Source: Pelotomaculum sp. UBA3102
GTDB lineage: Bacteria > Bacillota > Desulfotomaculia > Desulfotomaculales > Pelotomaculaceae
Assembly (NCBI GenBank): GCA_002365865.1
Contig: DFAQ01000056.1
Coordinates: 1 to 26,632 of the forward strand
DNA length: 26,632 nucleotides
Direction of reading: 5' to 3'
Made by a program: the position numbers and the translations under genes. How positions within the stretch are numbered: position 1 is the stretch's first letter; every line of letters starts with the position of its first letter. The notes under the pieces were generated by a model, which was not told where the DNA came from, did no database searches, and saw only the letters and a list, made by a program, of their open reading frames with translations. This document shows, piece after piece, positions 1 to 7,124 of this stretch.

Positions 1-236
1 TTGAAGCTCGCTCGCTCAGAGAGCTTCGCGTCGAGTGAACTAAAGGCTCGTTTCGGGCGATATTGGACCGCCTTCAACTCACATCCTGTTACGGTTCAGG
101 CTTTCGCGGACATCCTTTTCCGCTCATCCAATATCGCATCCTCACTTCGCCTAGTTCACTTACGACGCTCTCGCAATATCGCTCGCCACCTTCAACACCA
201 AGGTCTAATAAGTCACCCGAAGGGCGAATTTATTCT
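1..236. repeat. Foldback (palindromic) repeat element, copy A, cut by window start
   Basis: This stretch is a nest of inverted repeats rather than a gene. The segment gcgtcgagtgaacta near 28-42 faces tagttcacttacgacgc near 153-169, and gcgatattgga near 57-67 faces tccaatatcgc near 137-147, so the element can fold into one long imperfect hairpin. Its right end (190-236, from cttcaacaccaaggtc to aatttattct) reappears as a direct copy at 11138-11185. Its left 40 bases reappear in inverted form at 11108-11143. The window begins inside the element, at the end of what should be its left arm. An 83-residue reading frame crosses it, but it resembles no family and is interrupted by the palindromes. 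The element ends about 15 bases before the ribosome-binding site of sbp. Confidence 0.75.
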
Positions 237-264
237 TGATTATACTGGTTAAGGTGGTTATGAA

Positions 265-606
265 ATGTTGTTAGGGCTGTGGTTGGCGTTAATCGGATTG
301 GCGGCGGGTGTTTTGATCGGTTTTAACCTGCCCATGGTACTGCCTTATGCTTATGCCAAATATATGTCGGTGGCGGCACTGGCTGCTTTGGATTCGGTTT
401 TCGGCGGTATCCGTGCGGCGATGGAGGAAAACTTTGACAATACCATCTTTCTTTCCGGTTTTTTCAGCAATGCTCTTTTGGCTGCCGGTCTGGCGTTCAT
501 CGGGGAAAGACTGGGCATAGATCTTTACCTGGCTGCCGTTGTCGCCTTCGGGGTCAGGCTTTTTCAAAACATTGCCATTGTGCGCCGCTATCTTTTAAAA
601 AAATAA
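265..606 (+). CDS. sbp: Small basic protein Sbp (DUF1290 family)
   Basis: A 113-residue integral membrane protein of the small basic protein family, commonly found next to ftsA-ftsZ or ftsQ in Firmicutes; its biochemical role is not established. Visible features are a hydrophobic first segment (residues about 2-22), further membrane segments around 30-45 and 65-105, the conserved stretch VFGGIRAAMEENFDNTIFLS around 46-65, and a basic C-terminus (RRYLLKK). The ATG at 265 has AAGGTGG at 251-257, spaced 7 bases. The gene follows directly after a foldback repeat, so its promoter is either within that repeat or further upstream. It is followed after about 75 bases by ftsA in the same direction, which fits a division operon. 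Family assignment is secure from length, sequence and position; function is not. Confidence 0.85.
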   Translation: MLLGLWLALIGLAAGVLIGFNLPMVLPYAYAKYMSVAALAALDSVFGGIRAAMEENFDNTIFLSGFFSNALLAAGLAFIGERLGIDLYLAAVVAFGVRLFQNIAIVRRYLLKK

Positions 607-681
607 TTTCATAAAAAGGGAAATTAGCTTTAATGTGGAATCCTAATCAAACAAGAAAAGTTTGTCGGGGAGGTGTTTGGG

Positions 682-1758
682 TTGGCCAAAGGAGCTCCTG
701 TTCTGGCCGGCCTTGACATAGGCACTTCGAAGATTGCGGTAGTAATTGCCACAGCCGGCAGAGGCTTTCCGGAATTAATCGGTGCCGGGAAAAGTCCCGG
801 CGTGGGTATCAATAAAGGAGTGATCACCAACCCGGATACGGTTGCCCGGTGTATCGTGCAGGCGTTGGGAAAGGCCCGGAAAACGGCAGGGGTTGAGACA
901 GCTTTTGCATACGTGGGTTATAATGGTTCGGGTATAAAAGTGAGAGACTGCCGGGTAACTGAAAACGAAGAGATTTTACAATTAATTCCGCCACGGATGA
1001 TGCGGGAAAGTGTTGGTGCGGGTTTTGAACGCGCTGCCAGGGCAATAACCGCCCCGGTTGATGATATTTTAAAGATTGAACAGAGCACACGCCTGGCCGG
1101 GCTGAAGGTGCAGGATATAATATACGGTCCCTGGGCCGGATCCCGGGTGCTGTTAACCCAGGCGGAGAGAGAACTGGGGACTTTGCTGGTAGATATAGGG
1201 GCCGGAACGACCTCAGTGAGTATTTTCGATCGGGGCGGGATCAGGGAAACTTCCGTCATCCCCGTGGGAGGTGAGCACCTGGCCGGTGACTTGGCCGTCG
1301 GTCTCCGTATCTCGCTTGCCCGGGCTGAAAATATTTTAAAAAATTACGGAACCGGTGAGGTGGAGCAGTTTTTAACGGCGTTAAGCCCGGGAAATGACGG
1401 AAGTAGAGGGTTGCCCGGCGACCCGGTCCGGTCAATTATTGAGGCTCGTTTGACTGAGATTCTTGAACTGGTGGCGGCGGCAATTAATGATTTTAAATAC
1501 TACGGTCTGTTGCCCGGAGGGGTGGTATTTTACGGTGGGGTATCCCGCTTGAGCGGGCTGAAAGTTATGGCCGAAAGCAGGCTGCAGCTGCCGGTAAGGA
1601 TCGGTTCGCATGAAACTGCCGGATTTACCCCGGGGCTGGAGCCGGCGTATACTAACGCCCTGGGTCTGGTAAAGTACGGGTATGCTTTGTACCGGGAAAA
1701 GCAGCATATTAACGAACGCAAAGACCGGTTCAGGGATAAATTTCTAAGCTGGTTTTAA
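682..1758 (+). CDS. ftsA: Cell division protein FtsA
   Basis: Actin-fold ATPase that tethers FtsZ filaments to the membrane at the division site. Visible features are the phosphate-1 loop LDIGTSK (about residues 11-17), a 1C-domain-like region (about 77-162), phosphate-2 LLVDIGAGTTSVSIF (about 168-182), the adenosine motif GGVVFYGGVSRLSG (about 279-292), and a basic/aromatic C-terminal tail ending KFLSWF that fits the amphipathic membrane-targeting helix. At 358 residues it is shorter than B. subtilis FtsA (about 440). The start is taken as TTG at 682 because GGGGAGG at 667-673 sits 8 bases upstream. The alternative GTG at 673 overlaps that site. A Pelotomaculum-type divergent FtsA or a PilM-like relative is possible, but the position directly before ftsZ favours FtsA. 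Confidence 0.87.
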   Translation: MAKGAPVLAGLDIGTSKIAVVIATAGRGFPELIGAGKSPGVGINKGVITNPDTVARCIVQALGKARKTAGVETAFAYVGYNGSGIKVRDCRVTENEEILQLIPPRMMRESVGAGFERAARAITAPVDDILKIEQSTRLAGLKVQDIIYGPWAGSRVLLTQAERELGTLLVDIGAGTTSVSIFDRGGIRETSVIPVGGEHLAGDLAVGLRISLARAENILKNYGTGEVEQFLTALSPGNDGSRGLPGDPVRSIIEARLTEILELVAAAINDFKYYGLLPGGVVFYGGVSRLSGLKVMAESRLQLPVRIGSHETAGFTPGLEPAYTNALGLVKYGYALYREKQHINERKDRFRDKFLSWF

Positions 1759-1857
1759 AGTAAGCCCTTTGCTTCTGAAGGGGGTAAAAGTTGTTTGATT
1801 TTTTCGGAGCCCGGTTCCAGTGGTTCCAGTGGCATAATTTACAGAGGAGGACTATGT

Positions 1858-2907
1858 ATGCTTGATTTAGAACTCGATCTGGAGCAGTTTGCCAATATAA
1901 AGGTTATCGGGGTCGGGGGCGGTGGAAACAACGCGGTAAACCGTATGATCAACGCCGGATTAAAAGGTGTGGAGTTTATTGCGGTAAACACCGATGCCCA
2001 GGCGCTTTATATGGCACAGGCCAATCACAAAATTCAAATCGGCTCCAAGCTGACCAAGGGGCTGGGCTCGGGAGGCAATCCCGAAATCGGTCAGAAGGCG
2101 GCGGAGGAAAGCCGCGACGAGCTGTTTCAGGTATTGAAAGGTTCAGACATGGTTTTTGTTACCGCGGGCATGGGGGGCGGTACCGGAACCGGAGCCGCGC
2201 CTATTGTGGCTGAAGTAGCCAAGGAACTGGGTGCTCTTACTGTAGGAGTCGTAACCAAACCCTTTACTTTTGAGGGCAAGAAGCGGTCCGTCCAGGCTGA
2301 AGCCGGTACCGGGGAACTTATGACCAAAGTGGACACTCTTATTACCATTCCTAATGACCGCTTGTTGCAGGTGGTTGAAAAACACACCTCTATCGTAGAG
2401 GCTTTCCGTATTGCTGACGATGTGTTGCGCCAGGGAGTTCAAGGTATTTCCGACTTGATTGCCGTACCCGGCTTGATCAACCTGGATTTTGCGGATGTGA
2501 AAACAATTATGAAAGATACCGGTTCGGCTTTAATGGGAATAGGTATTGCAAGCGGTGATAACAGGTCCGTTGAAGCGTCCCGGGCAGCGATATCCAGCCC
2601 GCTTTTGGAAACTACTGTCGAAGGAGCAAGAGGAGTTTTGTTAAACATTACCGGCGGCACTTCGCTGGGGTTATTTGAAGTGAACGAAGCGGCCGATATT
2701 ATTTCCCAGTCTGTTGACCAGGAAGCGAATATTATCTTCGGCGCGGTTATTGACGAGCAGATGGAGGAAGAGGTAAGGGTCACGGTTATTGCAACCGGGT
2801 TTGACCAGAGGAGTCACAAGAAAGAACGTCAAAAGACCGAACTGGAAGTAAAGCCCTTCTCACAGCATGATGACCTGGATATCCCGGCCTTCCTGCGCCG
2901 TAGGTAG
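1858..2907 (+). CDS. ftsZ: Cell division GTPase FtsZ
   Basis: Tubulin-like GTPase that polymerises into the cytokinetic Z-ring in the cytoplasm. The 349-residue protein shows the nucleotide-binding GVGGGGNNAVNRM (about 18-30), the tubulin signature GGGTGTGAAP (106-115), the T7 synergy loop NLDFADV (208-214) and the C-terminal conserved peptide DLDIPAFLRRR, which is the docking site for FtsA, SepF and other partners. The variable linker before that peptide is short. The start at ATG 1858 is set by GAGGAGG at 1844-1850 with a 7-base spacer. The frame stays open upstream to 1795 but that part is low-complexity and has no ribosome-binding site. The gene lies 99 bases after ftsA and ends in a terminator at 2961-2992. 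SepF, another FtsZ anchor, is encoded in this window. Confidence 0.97.
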   Translation: MLDLELDLEQFANIKVIGVGGGGNNAVNRMINAGLKGVEFIAVNTDAQALYMAQANHKIQIGSKLTKGLGSGGNPEIGQKAAEESRDELFQVLKGSDMVFVTAGMGGGTGTGAAPIVAEVAKELGALTVGVVTKPFTFEGKKRSVQAEAGTGELMTKVDTLITIPNDRLLQVVEKHTSIVEAFRIADDVLRQGVQGISDLIAVPGLINLDFADVKTIMKDTGSALMGIGIASGDNRSVEASRAAISSPLLETTVEGARGVLLNITGGTSLGLFEVNEAADIISQSVDQEANIIFGAVIDEQMEEEVRVTVIATGFDQRSHKKERQKTELEVKPFSQHDDLDIPAFLRRR

Positions 2908-2960
2908 AAAATAAAAATAAAGGCAACCATCCGGTCCAAGGGTATCTAAATTGCAAATAA

Positions 2961-2992
2961 AAAAGAACCCCGTAAATAAGGGTTCTTTTTTT
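2961..2992. terminator. Bidirectional rho-independent terminator between ftsZ and the transporter gene
   Basis: A perfect 10-bp stem (aaaagaaccc / gggttctttt) closes a 9-base loop, with T-rich sequence on the plus strand and A-rich sequence on the left, which reads as T on the minus strand. It lies between two convergent genes and can serve both. Confidence 0.85.
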
Positions 2993-2994
2993 GA

Positions 2995-4392
2995 TCATAA
3001 TCCTTTTCTTGTTTCCCTTAACATCATCGCGGACGCGGGTTTTAACAACAGCGCCAGTAAGACTCCGATGCCGAGAGTGACCAGCATGGCAGTGATGGTA
3101 TGGAAGAAGTACCAGAACAACAGGTACCCGGTGGCAATTACGATAGACATTAACATGAGCGGGAATCCCACTTTCATAAAACCGAGAAAACTAATTTTTT
3201 CCCCCATTTTTTCCGCCATGCCTATGACCACAACATTAGCCGAGGCACCGATTATCGTTCCGTTGCCGCCCAGGCAGGCTCCCATCGAAAGTGACCACCA
3301 GAGAAAGTTCAGGTCTGTAATTCCTCCCAGGCGGCCCATATCCTGGATTAGGGGGATCATGGTGGCTACGAACGGGATATTATCGACAAAGGACGAGGCT
3401 ACTGCCGACAGCCAGAGAATCAACATGCCCGTGGCTACCTTGTTGCCGCCCGTCATTTCCAGCGACCATGCGGCCACTTTTTCAATCACCCCGGTTTCTT
3501 CCAACGCGCCGACCACTACAAAGAGACCGATGAAGAAAAAGATCACCGGCCATTCCACAACCTGGAGGGCATGTTCGGGGTCCTGCCGGGTGATCAGGAG
3601 TAAAAGGCTGGCCCCGGACAGGGCTACGACCGAGGATTCAAGGTGAACGTACTGGTGCAGGACAAAACCCATAATGGTCAGGAACAGAACTAAAAGGCAT
3701 TTGCGTAACAGTACGGGGTCTTTTATTTCGTCTTGCTCATCTAATTTCATGATGCCGGAAACTAATTCAGGCTGGGTTGACATCTGGCTTTTGTAAATCA
3801 ACTGGGCTATGAAAACGGTGATCACGTAAATTACCACAATAGCCGGCGTCAGGTTAAGGACGAAGTCCATAAATCCCAGCTTGGTGGCGCTGCCGATCAT
3901 GATATTCGGGGGGTCGCCGACTAGGGTGGCCGTACCGCCGATATTTGAAGCCAAAATTTCAGTGATTAAAAACGGTATGGGGCTTAACTTAAGCTGCCGG
4001 GCAATGGCAAACGTGACCGGGACAATTAAAAGTACCGTGGTGACGTTGTCCAGAAGCGCCGATAATACTGCCGTTACCAGGGATAAGGCCGCCAGAATTT
4101 TTATCGGCTCGCCCCGGGAAATCTTGGCGGCTTTTATGGCCAGGTACTCGAAAAAACCGGTCTGCCTTGCTATGCCCACGATGATCATCATGCCGACTAA
4201 AAGGCCGATGGTGTTGAAGTCGATGGCGTGGATGGCTTTTTCCAGGGGGATTATGCCGGCTAAGATTACTATGGCCGCCCCGGTGAAAGCCGCCACCATG
4301 CGGTGTATTTTTTCTGAGACGATCACGGCATAAGTAAGCAAAAAGACTACGGTAGCCACAATTGCCTGATGTTGTTCGGTCAAAGTATTCAT
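2995..4392 (-). CDS. ArsB/NhaD-type ion transporter (IT superfamily, P-protein-like)
   Basis: A 465-residue polytopic membrane protein of the ArsB/NhaD permease family, which includes arsenite exporters, Na+/H+ antiporters and the P-protein group. About 11-12 hydrophobic segments are visible. The two inverted halves carry the family hallmarks: NIGGTATLVGDPPNIMIGSA in the first half and the matching GNGTIIGASANVVVIG in the second. Asp-rich DNVTTVL and DNIPFVATM lie before these, as is usual for the ion-binding regions. The substrate cannot be told from sequence, and no ars gene is nearby. The start is uncertain: the best Shine-Dalgarno (AAAAAGGAG) abuts ATG 4392 with no spacer, but is 9 bases from an in-frame TTG at 4383. 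The gene has its own promoter and a leader with an attenuator-like structure. Confidence 0.88.
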   Translation of the reverse strand: MNTLTEQHQAIVATVVFLLTYAVIVSEKIHRMVAAFTGAAIVILAGIIPLEKAIHAIDFNTIGLLVGMMIIVGIARQTGFFEYLAIKAAKISRGEPIKILAALSLVTAVLSALLDNVTTVLLIVPVTFAIARQLKLSPIPFLITEILASNIGGTATLVGDPPNIMIGSATKLGFMDFVLNLTPAIVVIYVITVFIAQLIYKSQMSTQPELVSGIMKLDEQDEIKDPVLLRKCLLVLFLTIMGFVLHQYVHLESSVVALSGASLLLLITRQDPEHALQVVEWPVIFFFIGLFVVVGALEETGVIEKVAAWSLEMTGGNKVATGMLILWLSAVASSFVDNIPFVATMIPLIQDMGRLGGITDLNFLWWSLSMGACLGGNGTIIGASANVVVIGMAEKMGEKISFLGFMKVGFPLMLMSIVIATGYLLFWYFFHTITAMLVTLGIGVLLALLLKPASAMMLRETRKGL

Positions 4393-4450
4393 CTCCTTTT
4401 TAGAAACCGGACTGGTAGACTCAAATAAGAGTTCCGGAGATATTATTTAG

Positions 4451-4494
4451 ATTAAAATAAAAGAGTGCGTATGGTTAATTAACTATACCCACTC
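4451..4494 (-). terminator. Intrinsic terminator inside the leader of the transporter gene
   Basis: Read on the minus strand, 4494 down to 4463 forms a 32-base near-palindrome with 14 of 16 pairs (gagtgggtatagtt against aaccatacgcactc), followed by ttttatttt. The T-run lies only downstream on the minus strand, so the terminator points toward the transporter gene and would stop its transcript about 60 bases before the start codon. Confidence 0.7.
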
Positions 4495-4634
4495 CTCATT
4501 AAACAATATTAAAACCTTTTAATAAGGAATGAGAAGTGATCATTGCTGACTTCCCACCCCAGAAGCCTGATCCCTTGAAGCAGATTATCCGCCCAACACG
4601 ATGTAGAAAACTTTTATCCTCTCAATTTCAACTG
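4495..4634 (-). promoter_or_regulatory. Candidate riboswitch or attenuator leader of the transporter gene (unassigned class)
   Basis: About 240 bases separate the predicted transcription start (near 4634) from the start codon. In minus-strand RNA order the leader has small hairpins, then gaagt...acttc (4553-4533), whose 3' arm extended to acttctcatt (4537-4528) can instead pair over 10 bp with aatgaggagt (4500-4491). That second segment is also part of the 5' arm of the terminator at 4494-4463. The three hairpins are therefore mutually exclusive in the way of a sensor, antiterminator and terminator. The pairing is read directly from the bases; ligand control is inference. I could not match it to a riboswitch class I know. 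Ion-sensing classes are known upstream of antiporters, which makes this context plausible. Confidence 0.5.
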
Positions 4635-4640
4635 TAGAAT

Positions 4641-4669
4641 ATTTTAACACTAGAAATAATTGTTTGCAA
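4641..4669 (-). promoter_or_regulatory. Sigma-A type promoter of the transporter leader
   Basis: On the minus strand TTGCAA (4669-4664) and TAAAAT (4646-4641) are separated by exactly 17 bases. This places transcription start near 4634, just upstream of the structured leader. Confidence 0.65.
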
Positions 4670-4715
4670 TTCTTTTCGCGGTTTTATTACCAAGTTTCCG
4701 TTTTTATAAATTCAC

Positions 4716-4745
4716 TTGACGTCTTGGGCACGGTTATTGTATAAA
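4716..4745 (+). promoter_or_regulatory. Sigma-A type promoter for selD
   Basis: TTGACG at 4716-4721 and TATAAA at 4740-4745 are separated by 18 bases, about 75 bases upstream of the selD start at 4822. Together with the minus-strand promoter at 4641-4669 it makes a divergent promoter region between the transporter gene and selD. Confidence 0.6.
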
Positions 4746-4821
4746 AAAGTGAACGGTTTGTTTATCATAAAAACGCTACTCTTAGCAAAGCGATAAAGAA
4801 TCTGTAAAAGGGGGCGGGACA

Positions 4822-5874
4822 ATGCGGCAAGCAGAAAAATACCGTCTTACTCAGATGGCCGGCAGTGCGGGGTGAGCGGCAAAAATCAGTCCTAAGGACC
4901 TGGCACAGGTACTGTGCCGGTTAAACCCGGTGGCGGAGGATCCCAACCTGCTGGTTGGTTCTTCCACCTATGATGATGCTGCGGTTTACCGTTTAAATGA
5001 TGAAACGGCCATAGTCCAAACTGTGGACTACTTCACCCCGGTTGTTGACGACCCTTATACTTTCGGCTTGATTACGGCGGCCAATGCTTTAAGCGATATC
5101 TACGCCATGGGTGCCAGGCCGCTTTTGGCCCTTAATATTGTCGGCTTTCCGTGCAAGACTCTGCCCCTGGAAGTATTGACGGAAATATTAAAGGGCGGTG
5201 CCGACAAGATTAAAGAAGCGGGGGCGCTTTTGGCCGGCGGCCATACAATCGATGACAATGAACCGAAATACGGTCTGGCCGTTACCGGACTGGTCAATCC
5301 TAACCGTGTCGTTACCAACGCCGGGGCGGAACCGGGGGATGCCCTGATCCTGACCAAGCCGCTCGGTGTGGGGATCATAACCACTGCCATTAAGGGTGAA
5401 ATGGCGGACGAAGCAGCTTACCGGGCTGCTGTTGACCTCATGGCCGCTTTAAACGACCGGGCGGCCCGGGTAATGTCTGAGCACGGGGTGCATGCCTGTA
5501 CCGACATAACCGGTTTCGGCCTTTTGGGGCACCTGAGTGAAATGATTACCGCCGGCGGGACCGGCAGCCGGATCTTTCTCGACCAAATACCGGTACTCGC
5601 ACCGGCCCGCCGCCTGGCCGAGATGGGACTTATTCCGGGAGGGGCTTACCGCAATTTACAGTATCTCGGAGAAAAACTGCACTGGGATAAGGATATCGAG
5701 GAGGTGGATAAATTAATCCTGGCTGATCCCCAGACTTCGGGCGGCCTTCTGATGGCCGTTCCCGGGGAAAAAGCGGAGGCTGCCGCGGCAGCTTTGCGGG
5801 CGGCAGAGGTTAACGGTGATATCATCGGTGAGGTTACTGCATCTGAGGAACCGCTGATTTATGTGGCAAGATAA
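4822..5874 (+). CDS. selD: Selenide, water dikinase SelD with selenocysteine at the active site (UGA read-through)
   Basis: Makes selenophosphate from selenide and ATP, the selenium donor for Sec-tRNA and selenouridine. Reading from ATG 4822 gives an N-terminus ending GSAG-U-AAKI, where codon 18 is TGA at 4873-4875. In SelD this position is the catalytic Cys/Sec, and the Lys three residues later (Lys21) is the conserved catalytic lysine. Downstream the frame is uninterrupted: GSSTYDDAAVY, AGGHTIDDNEPKYGLAVTG, GDALILTKPLGVGI, CTDITGFGLLGHL and ADPQTSGGLL are family motifs. Total 350 residues, normal for SelD. The start has GGGGG at 4810-4814 with a 7-base spacer and a promoter upstream. A gene call beginning at GTG 4930 would lose the catalytic residues. 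A hairpin suitable as a bacterial SECIS follows the UGA. No other selenium gene is in the window. Confidence 0.93.
4900..4920 (+). promoter_or_regulatory. Candidate bacterial SECIS hairpin for the selD UGA codon
   Basis: A 9-bp stem (ctggcacag / ctgtgccgg, one G-U pair) closes a short loop gta at 4909-4911. The loop begins 34 bases after the UGA at 4873-4875 and its first base is G. Both agree with what is known of bacterial SECIS elements bound by SelB: an apical loop roughly 16-37 bases downstream with a guanine among its first bases. A weaker 4-bp hairpin (gtcc-taa-ggac, 4889-4899) lies between them. Confidence 0.6.
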
Positions 5875-5978
5875 CAACGGATTCTTTCCCTAAGGAAGTT
5901 TTTCGTAGATCATCCCGTTTTTTGCCGTAATTTATCTGCAAAAAATAACGTATCGCGGTCATGACGCGACAAATTCTA

Positions 5979-6021
5979 AAGCCCCGGCAAGGTATAATGA
6001 AGCCGGGGCTGTTATTATTTT
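5979..6021 (+). terminator. Rho-independent terminator after selD
   Basis: A 9-bp GC-rich stem (agccccggc at 5980-5988, gccggggct at 6002-6010) with a 13-base loop is followed by gttattatttt. It separates selD from the sporulation block. Confidence 0.75.
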
Positions 6022-6066
6022 GCCGGCCGGTCATAATAGACTATTCAATACAATATAATGGTAATA
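6011..6066 (+). promoter_or_regulatory. Possible spoIIG promoter region (TATAAT, with weak Spo0A-box-like sequences)
   Basis: TATAAT at 6054-6059 is a good -10 element about 60 bases before spoIIGA, but no good -35 lies 17 bases upstream. This is the pattern of the Spo0A-activated, sigma-A dependent spoIIG promoter in B. subtilis. Sequences resembling the 0A box TTTTGTCRAA occur as ttttgccgg near 6018-6026 and, on the minus strand, as aatttgtcgcg near 5965-5975. Both have mismatches, so Spo0A binding is only inferred from the gene's identity. Confidence 0.35.
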
Positions 6067-6120
6067 CCGGCCTTACGCTTTTTTGGCGCCGGCAGTATTT
6101 TTACTTCGGGAGTTAATTTT

Positions 6121-7050
6121 ATGGCGGCATACACTGTTTACATCGACCAGGTTTTTCTCGGTAACCTGGTAATTAATTATGTAATCCTGTGGGCTGCCGC
6201 AAAACTGAGCCGCGTTCCTGCCCGTAAAGGAAGGATCATGGCCGGAGCCGTCCTTGGGGCTTTATACTCCCTGGTCATATTTATGCCGGTGCCTCACGTA
6301 ATATTTTCCGTATTTTTTAAAGCAACCGCATCAGTAATTATCGCTGCCGTTGCTTTTACCCCGGTGGCCCCAAGAAAATTTTTAACCTGTCTCGGATGTT
6401 TTTATTTAACCTCCTTTACTCTGGGCGGATTAATTTTCGGTATGATTTTTTTCATCTCCCAGGGCCGGGTTTTCAGTAATCAAAGCATAAGCAATGTGAT
6501 TGCGGGATATTTTTGGCCGGGCATTATTTTGGGACTGGCCGGTCTGTGGGCGGCGGGGAAAGGTATCGCCACCCTGTTTAATAAAGAGTTTTGGGAAAAC
6601 ATCTTTAAAATGGTTTTATGCATTAAGTACGACGAAAAACTGGTAAATGTTCAGGCTTTTTTGGACACCGGAAACTGTTTAAAAGACCCTTTGACCCAAA
6701 ACCCGGTTGTAGTCGTGGAATATAACGCGTTAAGGTCCATGCTGCCGGTTCAGGTGCAGGCCTTTTTTGAGAATAACCGTGATGAACCCGATGTCTGGCA
6801 GATTTTAAGTTCACTGTCTGAAGAACCCATGGTATCGCGCTTCAGTGCCGTTCCTTTTCAGTCCCTGGGTCGCGTAAACGGGTTGCTTCTGGGTTTCCGG
6901 CCGGACGAAGTGTTAATCGAACGTAAAGGGCAAATGCAGCGAACAGGCAAGGTGATTATCGGTATTTATCATAAGAAAATCGACCCCGTCGGCGCTTATC
7001 ATGCCCTACTTGGCCCCGAACTGCTGGAATCGGCTGGGAAGGCCGGGTAG
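6121..7050 (+). CDS. spoIIGA: Sporulation sigma-E factor processing peptidase SpoIIGA
   Basis: Membrane-embedded aspartic protease that removes the pro-sequence of sigma-E at the sporulation septum, in the mother cell, after signalling by SpoIIR. The 309-residue protein begins MAAYTVYIDQ, the family's typical N-terminus. It has about five membrane segments in residues 1-150 and a cytoplasmic C-terminal half with the aspartyl protease motif FLDTGN around Asp182, matching the catalytic Asp of the B. subtilis protein. ATG 6121 is preferred over an upstream in-frame ATG at 6058: it has GGGAG about 7 bases upstream, it gives the normal length, and the TATAAT at 6054-6059 would place transcription start after 6058. 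sigE follows after 74 bases, making the classical spoIIG operon. Confidence 0.95.
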   Translation: MAAYTVYIDQVFLGNLVINYVILWAAAKLSRVPARKGRIMAGAVLGALYSLVIFMPVPHVIFSVFFKATASVIIAAVAFTPVAPRKFLTCLGCFYLTSFTLGGLIFGMIFFISQGRVFSNQSISNVIAGYFWPGIILGLAGLWAAGKGIATLFNKEFWENIFKMVLCIKYDEKLVNVQAFLDTGNCLKDPLTQNPVVVVEYNALRSMLPVQVQAFFENNRDEPDVWQILSSLSEEPMVSRFSAVPFQSLGRVNGLLLGFRPDEVLIERKGQMQRTGKVIIGIYHKKIDPVGAYHALLGPELLESAGKAG

Positions 7051-7124
7051 GTTAATCGTTAATGAACTCACTTTTTACTGGTAAGTGATCCCGCCGGTAT
7101 CCGGTTTTAACGGGAGGGATAATT

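Noticed and set aside
1..252. 83-residue open frame at the window start
   Set aside because: It spans a palindromic repeat, has no family resemblance, and starts at the window edge.
2951..3646. 231-residue plus-strand frame opposite the transporter
   Set aside because: It is antisense to a clear membrane transporter gene, overlaps the terminator, and has no recognisable protein pattern.
4873..4875. TGA as a nonsense mutation making selD a pseudogene
   Set aside because: It falls exactly on the catalytic Cys/Sec position, the rest of the frame is intact, and a SECIS-like hairpin follows.
4930..5874. selD beginning at GTG 4930
   Set aside because: This would remove the catalytic Sec/Cys and Lys; the upstream frame through the UGA has a promoter, a ribosome site and conserved residues.
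6058..6120. Upstream ATG for spoIIGA
   Set aside because: It lies inside the probable -10 region, has no ribosome site, and adds residues not found in the family.
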